From NCBI GenBank assembly GCA_963923455.1, contig CAWULT010000019.1, positions 1 to 53,084 on the forward strand: 53,084 nt of DNA, read 5' to 3'. The translations under genes were made by a program, and so were the position numbers. Positions 16,203-23,400 of this stretch are shown here, piece after piece (the first letter of the stretch is position 1; each line of letters starts with the position of its first letter). Under the pieces are notes generated by a model. The model ran no database searches and was not told where the DNA came from. It was given only the letters and a program-made list of their open reading frames with translations. The stretch is from CAWULT01 sp963923455. Lineage in GTDB: Bacteria > Acidobacteriota > Vicinamibacteria > Vicinamibacterales > UBA2999.

Positions 16203-16271
16203 ATGATCGTTGGGCTCGGCCTCGAGCGACCGTTCCAAGCGGACGGATCGAGGCAAAGGATGGGCTGTTGA
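16203..16271 (+). other. possible leader peptide overlapping the infA start
   Basis: A short frame of 22 codons starts with ATG 16203 (26 codons if from ATG 16191, which lies before the predicted transcription start). It ends at TGA 16269-16271, overlapping the TTG start of infA by two bases. Such TTGA overlaps usually mean coupled translation. No RBS is visible for it, so it is only a candidate. Confidence 0.25.
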
Positions 16272-16486
16272 GCAAAGACGATCTCATCGACATGCAGGGA
16301 ACGGTGGTGGCGGTGCACTCGGGAGGGCTGTACCGCGTGCAGTGCGACGCCGGTCACGAAGTGCTCGCGCAGTTGAGCGGCCGCATGCGCCGCTTCCGAA
16401 TCAAGGTCGTTCCGGGCGACCGGGTCACCGTCGGCGTATCCCCGTACGACCCCGTGCGCGGCATCATCACGTTCCGCGCCCGCTAG
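16268..16486 (+). CDS. infA: translation initiation factor IF-1
   Basis: A 72-residue OB-fold protein, the usual IF-1 length. The start S-K-D-D-L-I-D-M-Q-G-T-V-V, the middle G-H-E-V-L-A-Q-L-S-G-R-M-R-R and the end P-G-D-R-V-T-V-x3-P-Y-D-x2-R-G-I-I-T-F-R correspond block by block to IF-1. It binds the A site of the 30S subunit during initiation. TTG 16268 is chosen because it gives the family length and because AAAGGA lies about 7 bases upstream. It is followed after 7 bases by the DEAD helicase gene. Its position behind a sigma54 promoter rather than in a ribosomal-protein operon suggests a second, conditionally expressed IF-1 copy (inference). Confidence 0.9.
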   Translation: MSKDDLIDMQGTVVAVHSGGLYRVQCDAGHEVLAQLSGRMRRFRIKVVPGDRVTVGVSPYDPVRGIITFRAR

Positions 16487-16493
16487 CAACGTC

Positions 16494-17741
16494 TTGAGTA
16501 CGAACTCCACGTCCTCGTCGCCTCGGCGGCGCCGCAGTCGCGGCGGCCCCCGGCGCCGCGGCGAGAATCCCCAACCACCGCCATCGGCCGAGCCGGTGGT
16601 CGCCGTCTACGAGCCCGAGCCGTTCGACCCGTCGCCGGTGCCCTACGACGCGCTGTCGCTCGACGCGCGCCTGCTGAGTGGCATCCGCGACCTCGGCTGG
16701 GCCGAAACCCGTCCCGTCCAGAGCGGCGTGATCCCGATCGCGCTGCATGGCGGCGACGTGATCGCGTGCGCCGAGACCGGCACGGGCAAGACCGCCGCCT
16801 TCCTCGTGCCCATCCTGCAGCGCTTCCTGCGGGAGGAACCGCCGCAGCCGCCGCGCACGCGCGCGCTGGTGCTGGCGCCCACCCGCGAGCTGGCGGTCCA
16901 GATCGAGGATCAGGTCCAGGGCCTGACCTACCACACGGCCATCTCGAGCATCGCCGTCTACGGCGGCGTACCCATGGACGCGCAGGAGCGGGCACTGCGG
17001 GCCGGCGTGGACATCGTCGTGGCCACCCCGGGCCGGCTGATGGACCACATGCGGCACGAGTCCACGCAGCTCGGGGGCATCGAGATCTTCGTCCTCGACG
17101 AGGCCGACCGGATGCTCGACATGGGCTTCTGGCCCGACGTCCAGCGCATCATGACCGCGCTGCCGTCCACCCGGCAGACGCTGCTCTTCTCTGCGACGAT
17201 GCCCGGCGAGGTGCTGAAGCTCGCCCAGGAGTTCCTCCGCGAGCCCAAGCTGATCCAGGTGGGCCGGCGGGGCGGACCGGCCCGGAGCATCACGCACGCG
17301 GTGCAGGAGGTGGCCAGCGCGGAGAAGACCAAGTGGCTGGCGCAGTGGCTGCGCGAGGAAGCCACGGGCCCGGTACTGGTGTTCTGCCGCACGAAGATCG
17401 GCGCCGATCGCCTCGCGACGCGCCTGACCGGCATGGGTATCCGCGCGGCGGCGCTGCACGCGGACCGCACGCAGCAGCAGCGCATGTCGGCCGTGGAGGG
17501 CTTCCGGACGGGCACGTTCCCGGTGCTCGTCGCGACCGACGTCGCAGCCCGCGGGCTCGACATCGAGGGCATCGCGCACGTCGTCAACTTCGAGGTGCCC
17601 GACACGCCGGAGGCCTACGTCCACCGGGTGGGACGCACCGGCCGCGCTGATTCAACGGGGAGCGCGCTGACGCTGGTCGCTCCCGAGGAAGTGCGCGCGC
17701 TTCGCGCGCTGGAGAAAGCCGTTGGCGTACGACTCCAATAA
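16494..17741 (+). CDS. DEAD-box RNA helicase, RhlE/CsdA-like
   Basis: A 415-residue ATP-dependent RNA helicase. A basic low-complexity N-terminus (R/S/P-rich, residues 5-30) precedes the core: A-E-T-G-T-G-K-T at 93-100, P-T-R-E-L-A near 128, T-P-G-R-L near 179, D-E-A-D near 202, S-A-T near 232, A-R-G-L-D-I near 350 and H-R-V-G-R-T-G-R near 377. All helicase motifs are intact. It starts with TTG, 7 bases after infA, so the two are one transcript. The pair IF-1 and helicase would act together on mRNA structure and initiation, as in cold or stress responses. The C-terminus is short, without an RNA-binding extension. Confidence 0.9.
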   Translation: MSTNSTSSSPRRRRSRGGPRRRGENPQPPPSAEPVVAVYEPEPFDPSPVPYDALSLDARLLSGIRDLGWAETRPVQSGVIPIALHGGDVIACAETGTGKTAAFLVPILQRFLREEPPQPPRTRALVLAPTRELAVQIEDQVQGLTYHTAISSIAVYGGVPMDAQERALRAGVDIVVATPGRLMDHMRHESTQLGGIEIFVLDEADRMLDMGFWPDVQRIMTALPSTRQTLLFSATMPGEVLKLAQEFLREPKLIQVGRRGGPARSITHAVQEVASAEKTKWLAQWLREEATGPVLVFCRTKIGADRLATRLTGMGIRAAALHADRTQQQRMSAVEGFRTGTFPVLVATDVAARGLDIEGIAHVVNFEVPDTPEAYVHRVGRTGRADSTGSALTLVAPEEVRALRALEKAVGVRLQ

Positions 17742-18042
17742 CGACACCCAGGCGCCGCCCGATCCGACGGAACCAGGCGGCACCGGCGCCGCCCAGGCCT
17801 CGACCGGCGACGCGGCCGCGCCGGACGCGCCGCCCGTGTCGCCGGCTGTCGCGCGCTTCCGGTCGTGCCGCTGGCAGCAGCCTGCCGAGGATGGCAGCCC
17901 CGAGTTCTGCACGCACCGGGAGGTGAAGCCCTACGCGGGTACGACGGGGTTCGACCCTGACGCGTGGTGTCCCGACTGCGCGCACTACAAGCTGCGCCGC
18001 TCACCCAAGAAGCGCTCGCCCGGCGGCAGCTGGAACGACTGA
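17722..18042 (+). CDS. small Cys-rich (zinc-binding-like) protein
   Basis: A 106-residue protein with a disordered, Pro/Ala-rich first 45 residues. A compact part with C-R-W near 49, F-C-T-H near 63 and C-P-D-C-A-H-Y near 83-89 follows, and the tail is basic. The four Cys and two His suggest one zinc site. No family recognised. It begins with TTG inside the last 20 bases of the helicase gene, so translation is coupled to it; it is third in the infA-helicase operon and may assist in RNA work. A perfect hairpin follows directly. Confidence 0.55.
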   Translation: MAYDSNNDTQAPPDPTEPGGTGAAQASTGDAAAPDAPPVSPAVARFRSCRWQQPAEDGSPEFCTHREVKPYAGTTGFDPDAWCPDCAHYKLRRSPKKRSPGGSWND

Positions 18043-18067
18043 CCTCCCGCGTCTCCGGCGCGGGAGG
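18043..18067. terminator. perfect hairpin between convergent genes
   Basis: CCTCCCGCG (18043-18051) pairs with CGCGGGAGG (18059-18067) over 9 bases with a 7-base loop. It begins directly after the TGA of the plus-strand gene and ends 6 bases before the stop of the minus-strand gene, so it could stop both. There is no U tract. Confidence 0.55.
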
Positions 18068-18073
18068 CGCGTG

Positions 18074-18907
18074 TCACGGCGTGGTCGACTCCGGCTGGTC
18101 GCCGAACTCGCGCGCCAGATGCACCCACTCCCCGTTCGGGGCCAGACGCTGATAGGCGCGCCAGTGCTGACGAGCCTCGGCCGAGCGCCCGTTCTTCTCG
18201 AGAGTCACCGCCAGGTAGAAGTGCGCGTCCGCGTAGGCCGGATTCAGCCGCAGCGCCTCGCGGTAACAGGCCTGGGCCTGGTCGTACCGCGCGAGGTCGT
18301 GGAAGATGTTGCCCAGGTTGAAGTGCGCCTCGAACACGCTGGGGTCGATCGTGATCGCCCGCTCGTAGAGGGCCTGGGCCTCGATGATCTCGTCTCGGGA
18401 GTAGTGCAGGTTCGCGAGGTTGATGAGCGCCGGCACCAGGTACGGATCGATCTCGAGCGCGCGCCGGTAGGCGGCCAGCGCCTCGTCGAGCCGGCCGGGC
18501 TCCCCGTCGTCGAGCCGGGACGCCGCCTCGAAATACTGCTCCGCCGACGTGCGGCCCAGCCGCGGCGCGGCGTCCATCAGCGCCGCGAGCGGCGGCGGTT
18601 CGGGTCGCTTCAGCTGCAGCACCTTGGCCGGCGGCGCCTCGATCCGGAAGTCGAACGTCAGCTGCCCGTCGCGGGACGCGACGAGGTTTCTCAGCACGGC
18701 GCGGAACGCAGCGCCGCCCGCCAGCTCCGCGTCCGCCTGCCGGATGATCGCCACGTCGGAAAACGCGTAGTAGGTCTCGCCGCCGTCGCGGTGTGACGGG
18801 CGCAGCACGCCCCACTTCTCCATGTAGCGGAGGTGATCGTCGCGCAGGTGCCGGTACCGCTCCAGCACGTGCCGCCGCGAGACGGAGGCTGAGCCGCCGG
18901 AGGTCAC
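18074..18907 (-). CDS. MerR-like DNA-binding domain fused to TPR repeats
   Basis: A 277-residue protein. Residues about 10-75 resemble a MerR-type winged helix (Y-M-E-K-W-G-V-L-R-P, then Y-Y-A-F-S-D-V-A-I-I-R-Q-A). A linker follows, and about 125-250 are TPR repeats with the usual A-x3-Y-x-R-A-L-E-I-D-P and N-L-A-N-L-H patterns, at least three copies. MerR proteins bind as dimers and distort promoters; here TPRs replace the usual ligand domain, so it would sense a protein partner (inference). GTG 18907 is chosen because TATAGT lies 9 bases upstream. It is divergent from glucokinase, an obvious possible target. Confidence 0.75.
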   Translation of the reverse strand: MTSGGSASVSRRHVLERYRHLRDDHLRYMEKWGVLRPSHRDGGETYYAFSDVAIIRQADAELAGGAAFRAVLRNLVASRDGQLTFDFRIEAPPAKVLQLKRPEPPPLAALMDAAPRLGRTSAEQYFEAASRLDDGEPGRLDEALAAYRRALEIDPYLVPALINLANLHYSRDEIIEAQALYERAITIDPSVFEAHFNLGNIFHDLARYDQAQACYREALRLNPAYADAHFYLAVTLEKNGRSAEARQHWRAYQRLAPNGEWVHLAREFGDQPESTTP

Positions 18908-18916
18908 GTCGCCTTC

Positions 18917-18924
18917 ACTATAAT
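18917..18924. promoter_or_regulatory. overlapping divergent -10 boxes
   Basis: ACTATAAT reads TATAAT on the plus strand (18919-18924) and TATAGT on the minus strand (18922 to 18917). The minus box ends 9 bases before GTG 18907. The plus box would give glucokinase a leader of about 37 bases. Both cannot be occupied at once. Confidence 0.5.
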
Positions 18925-18967
18925 CTACCCGCGAGGCGCGCACGGGCGCCGGTCTCGCGCATACCTC

Positions 18968-19939
18968 ATGCTGCTCGCCGCTGACATCGGAGGCACGAAG
19001 ACCTTGGTCGGGCTCTTCGAGTCCGGCGCGCCCCGCCCGCGCCTGGTGGCGTCGCGCCGCTACGACACCGGCGCGTACCCCGATGTGGAAGGCGCGCTCG
19101 CCGCGTTCCTCGCCGAGTGCGGCCCCGCTGCGCGCCTCGACGGAGCCGCGCTCGGCATCGCGGGTCCGGTGCTCGGACGCTCGGCGGCGCTGACCAATCA
19201 CGCCTGGACCGTCGACGCCGCGTCGATCGAACAGCGGCTCCGCATCCCGCGCGTCACGCTCCTCAACGACCTCGAGGCCATCGCCTGGAGCGTGCCCGTC
19301 CTCGGCGACGACGAACTCGCCATCGTCCAGGCTGGCGTCCCGGACCCGAGCGGCCACGCGGCGGTCATCGCGGCCGGCACCGGACTGGGACAGGCCGTCC
19401 TCCACCGGCATGACGGCAGGCTGGTGCCCGCGGCGTCCGAAGGCGGGCACGCCGACTTCGCCGCGCGCACCGACGAGGAATTCGACGTGGTGCGCCGGCT
19501 GCGCGCGCAGTTCGGGCGGGCCGAAGTGGAGCAGGTGCTGAGTGGGCCCGGCCTCGTGAACCTGCATCGGTACGTACACGACGACTCGGACTGCACGGCC
19601 GTCGAGGGCGTGGCGCCGGAGAACCGGGCCGCGTCCATCACGGCGGCGGCACGAACGCGCCGCTGTGCCGGCTGCGAGCGGGTCGTGCGGATGTTCGTGT
19701 CGGCCTACGGCGCGGAGGCCGGCAATCTGGCGCTCCGGGCGCTCGCCACGGCGGGCCTGTTCGTCGGCGGCGGCATCGCTCCGCGCATCCTGCCGGCCAT
19801 CCTGGCCGGAGGGTTCATGCGCGCATTTCTCGACAAGGCGCCGATGGCCGCCCTGCTCGCGCGGGTCCCCGTCAAGGTGATCTCGAGCGCCGACGCGGGG
19901 CTCGTCGGGGCCGCCGTCCGGGCCCAGGTCGTCGGCTGA
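18968..19939 (+). CDS. glk: glucokinase
   Basis: A 323-residue sugar kinase of the bacterial glucokinase (Glk) family. It starts with the phosphate-1 loop A-D-I-G-G-T-K-T near 5-12. L-N-D-L-E-A (catalytic Asp) near 98-103, A-G-T-G-L-G near 137-142, S-E-G-G-H-A-D-F near 157-164, G-P-G-L-V-N near 194-199 and the C-terminal G-G-G-I-A-P-R-I follow. It uses ATP to make glucose-6-phosphate. Length and motif order are normal. A hairpin follows it. Confidence 0.93.
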   Translation: MLLAADIGGTKTLVGLFESGAPRPRLVASRRYDTGAYPDVEGALAAFLAECGPAARLDGAALGIAGPVLGRSAALTNHAWTVDAASIEQRLRIPRVTLLNDLEAIAWSVPVLGDDELAIVQAGVPDPSGHAAVIAAGTGLGQAVLHRHDGRLVPAASEGGHADFAARTDEEFDVVRRLRAQFGRAEVEQVLSGPGLVNLHRYVHDDSDCTAVEGVAPENRAASITAAARTRRCAGCERVVRMFVSAYGAEAGNLALRALATAGLFVGGGIAPRILPAILAGGFMRAFLDKAPMAALLARVPVKVISSADAGLVGAAVRAQVVG

Positions 19940-19946
19940 GCGCTGG

Positions 19947-19984
19947 GGACGGCGTCCCAGAAGGGCGCCGTCCGCGAGACTTTT
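19947..19984 (+). terminator. hairpin with short T run after glk
   Basis: GGACGGCG (19947-19954) pairs with CGCCGTCC (19966-19973), with an 11-base loop. TTTT follows at 19981-19984 after 7 bases. A weak intrinsic terminator. Confidence 0.45.
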
Positions 19985-20038
19985 GGGATCTCTGGCGCGA
20001 GACTGGCTCGCCGGCGAAACCCGAGGGAATCGCTGGAT

Positions 20039-20103
20039 TCAGGCCTGATTTCGCCGATCGGCCGGGCCGACTGTCAGGTTTGTCAGTGGCACCGGATGTG
20101 CCA
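20039..20103 (+). promoter_or_regulatory. regulatory stretch with palindromes and a sigma54-like box
   Basis: TCAGGCCTGA at 20039-20048 is a perfect palindrome. TGTCAG is repeated at 20072-20077 and 20081-20086. TGGCAC-CGGAT-GTGCCA at 20087-20103 is a perfect inverted repeat and also has GG-N10-GC spacing (GG 20088, GC 20100), so it could be a sigma54 promoter with GTGC in place of TTGC, or an operator. The expected transcription start would be near 20113, next to the GTG at 20115. Confidence 0.35.
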
Positions 20104-20114
20104 CAGGGACGGGC

Positions 20115-20420
20115 GTGCACAGCGTGAACCAGGGCCCGGTCGTCCTCGCCATCTTCGTCCTCGCGCAGGTGCTCGACGGCGTCCTGACCTACTGGGGCGT
20201 GGGCCGATTCGGCCTCGACGTCGAGATGAACTCGTGGCTGGCCGGTTTCATGGTGGCCATCGGCCCCGGCCCGGCGCTCGTCGCCGCCAAGACGCTCGCC
20301 TGCGTCTGCGGCGTGGTCCTCTTCATGACGGCGTCCCTGCGGGTCCTCGCCGTCGCGGCCGGCTGGTGCATCGGCTTCGCGCTGGTGCCCTGGGTGCTGC
20401 TGGCGGTCGTGTTCTCGTGA
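20115..20420 (+). CDS. small integral membrane protein, DUF5658-like
   Basis: A 101-residue protein with about three membrane spans (residues 8-25, 38-62 and 70-100). The first has L-D-G-V-L-T-Y-W-G, then E-M-N-S-W-L-A near 36-42, a pattern seen in small DUF5658-type proteins (D-x3-T-Y and E-x-N). Function unknown. GTG 20115 or GTG 20124 are both possible starts; no RBS is seen. It ends at a strong hairpin facing the convergent flavoprotein gene. Confidence 0.6.
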   Translation: MHSVNQGPVVLAIFVLAQVLDGVLTYWGVGRFGLDVEMNSWLAGFMVAIGPGPALVAAKTLACVCGVVLFMTASLRVLAVAAGWCIGFALVPWVLLAVVFS

Positions 20421-20428
20421 CGGGATGC

Positions 20429-20452
20429 GCCGCGGGCCGGAGCGCCCGCGGC
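20429..20452. terminator. perfect hairpin between convergent genes
   Basis: GCCGCGGG (20429-20436) pairs with CCCGCGGC (20445-20452) with an 8-base loop, midway between the ends of the DUF5658-like gene and the flavoprotein gene. No U tract. Confidence 0.5.
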
Positions 20453-20477
20453 GGTTCGTGGCGACTGGCGGGCGGAC

Positions 20478-23400
20478 CTACGTGTGCGGCAGGTCCACCG
20501 TCTCGAGCAGGTGCGTCAGCCACAGGTTCGACAGCTTCTCCTGCACCGTGTTCTGACGCAGCCGTGCGTTGAGGTTGGGGAAGTCCACCCGGTCCATCTC
20601 CTGGTCCTGGTTGAAGCACGAGAAGATGAACTCCTCGCGGCCCGTCACCGGGTCCACGTGCTTCTGCAGGCACTGCGCGCAGACTTCCTTCATCATGCAC
20701 TGCATCGGCGAGTTGATGCTCGCGATGCCGATGACCTGCTGGCGCAGGTACGGCGCCAGCACGCCGTGCCGGGCGGCCTTGACCGCCGCCATCATCCGGT
20801 CGGAGCCGATCGCGATGATGCGCGACACGTCCGACAGCGGCACCACCTGGCGGCCGAGCGCGCCCGTGGCGTAGGAGACGATCGCCTGCACGATGTTGCC
20901 GCGGAAGTGGGCGTCCTGCGGCCGGCCCGGCGCGATCGCCGCGCCGACATCGGTGCTCCAGATGATCTGGTCGGTTGCGGCCTCGATCTCCTCGCGCTTG
21001 AAGAGGTCCTCACCCTTCTTGTAGCCGGCGAAGTAGATCACCTTGTTGCCGTTGTCGCGCAGCGCCCTGGCAATCGAGAACAACACGGCGTTGCCCAGCC
21101 CCCCGCCGGCGAGCAGGACGCTCTCGTTGCGCGGGATCTCGGTGGGCGTGCCGGTCGGGCCCATCACCACCACGGGCTCGCCCGGCTTCAGGTACGACAC
21201 GAGACGGCTCGACACGCCCATCTCGAGTGCGATCATCGACAGCAGGCCCTGCTCGCGGTCCACCCAGGCGCCGGTCAGCGCCAGGCCCTCGAGCAGCAGC
21301 GGCACCTGCGCGCCGTCGGCACCGGCCAGCGGGGCCAGCGCCTCGAGATTCTGCAGCCGGTAGAACTGGCCGGGCTGGAAGTGCCGGGCGGCAGCGGGCG
21401 CCTTCACCACGACCTCGACGATCGTCGGCGTCAGGCGCTCCACGCGTTCGACGCGCGCCAGCAGCTCGCCGTCGAGCCGCGAGACCAGTGCCTGCCACGC
21501 GGCCTCGTGCGCGGTGGCGCCCGACGCCGCCACGCGGTCGATGTCCTGGGCGAAGAGCGCCGCCACGTGCCGATACCCGTGCTTGGCCGACGCCATCGCC
21601 TTGACGACGTTGCCCGCGTAACCCGGGTGGTTGTCGCCGTAGTAGGAGATGAGCCGCCCGCCCTCGTTGTACGACGTGAAGAAGCCCTTGGCGTCCGGCA
21701 CCAGCGCCACGCCGCCGGCGGTCGGTTCGGCGCGGAAACCCTGGAAGAATCGCTTCTTCGCGTCGAGCTGGAAGGTGTTCGGCTGCTCCTTCTCGTAGGT
21801 GATGTTGGGCGAGGTGCCCGCCGCGACGAGCACGGTGCGCGCCGCCAGTTCCACCGGGCCGCTCTCGGCCTTGAAGCGGACGGCCTTCACGTGGTCGAAC
21901 TCGTCGGCGACGATCTCCTTCGGGTCGAGGCTCTCGGCGAACCAGATCCCCTCCTCGAGCGCCTTGACCACCTCCTCGTGGTTCAGGCGGTAGGCCGGTG
22001 AATCGGTCATCTTCTTGCGGTAGGCCAGCGTCACGCCGCCCCAGCCGCGCACCAGCGGCACGAAGTCGGGCGCCTCGCCGGCCGCCGCCGCGCGGGCGCG
22101 TTCGGCGCGGACGGCCTGGCCGTGCGCGATGAACTCGTCGAGGATCGCCCGCTCTTCCGCGTCGTACATCCCGCGGACTGCGTCGATCCCGAGTTCGGCG
22201 CACAGCACCTCGTAGCGCTCGAGGGTCTTCTCCACCTGCACCGGGTAGTAGGCGAAGAGCTCGGTGGCCGTGTCGATGCCGGTCAGCCCGCCGCCGATCA
22301 CCACCGCAGGCAGCCGCGCCTGCAGGTTCGGCAGGGCGCCGCGCTTGAAGGCCCCGGTGAGCTGCAGGGCCATCAGGAAGTCGCTCGCCTTGCGGACGCC
22401 GCGTACGAGGTTGTTCTTCATGTCGATCACGGTCGGGCGCCCGGCGCCGGCTGCAATCGCGATGTGGTCGAATCCGTGCCGCCAGGCGTCCTCGATCGGC
22501 AGGTTCCCGCCGAACCGGATGCCGCCGTAGATCCGCAGCCGGTCGCGCCGCGCGAGCGTCAGGTGCAGCAGGGTCAGGAAGTTCTTGTCCCAGCGCACGG
22601 TGATGCCGTACTCCGACACGCCGCCGAAGCCCTCGAGCACGCGCTCGTCGAGACTGCGGTAGATCTCGTCCCAACGCTCGATCGGCCGCGGAGCGCCCCC
22701 GTGCTCGCCGGTCAGTTCGGCCGGCAGCGGCTCGATCTTGAGGCCGTCGATCGCGACGACGCCGAAGCCCTCGTTCAGCAGGTAGTGCGACAGCGTGTAG
22801 CCGGCCGGGCCGAGCCCGACGACGAGCACGTTGCGGCCGTTGTACGGCAGCGCGTAGGGCCGGCGGACGTTCAGCGGGTTCCAGCGGGTCAGGAACCCGT
22901 AGATCTCGACGCCCCACGGCATGCGCAGCACGTCGGTCAGCACGCCCGTCTCGATCTGTGGAATGTTGACCGGCTCCTGCTTCTGGTAGATGCAGGCCTT
23001 CATGCAGTCGTTGCAGATGCGGTGGCCGGTGCCGGGGCACATCGGGTTGTCCACGGCGACGATCGCCAGCCCGCCGATGGCGTCGCCGCCCTTCCGGAGC
23101 AGGTGCATCTCCGAGATCTTCTCGTCGAGCGGGCAGCCGGCCAGCGGAATCCCCAGGGCGTTGTTCGCCACGGCGCCGGCCTTGTCGCGCAGGCCCTTGC
23201 TGCAGGAGTCCTTGTCGCGCTCGTGGCACAGGACGCAGTAGTGGATCTCGCCGAGCACCTCGCGGCCGCTCCAGCGGGCGTCGGTCAGCGCGAACCCGTC
23301 GCGCCGGCGGAGCTTGCCGTCGGGGCCGAGCATCGCTTCGGGCAGGTCCCGGCGTGGACGCTGCACCTGGACGAGATGCTCGAAGTCCAGCGTCTCGGGG

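Noticed and set aside
16151..16267. Longer IF-1 with a 39-residue N-terminal extension
   Set aside because: IF-1 proteins are about 72 residues; the extension would begin before the predicted sigma54 start site and a RBS precedes TTG 16268.
13367..16510. A very long open frame on the minus strand opposite the acyl-activating fusion (over 1000 codons)
   Set aside because: It is the antisense of a gene with clear AMP-binding, carrier and PlsC motifs. At this GC the opposite frame lacks stops, and its translation is Arg/Asp/His-rich with no domain.
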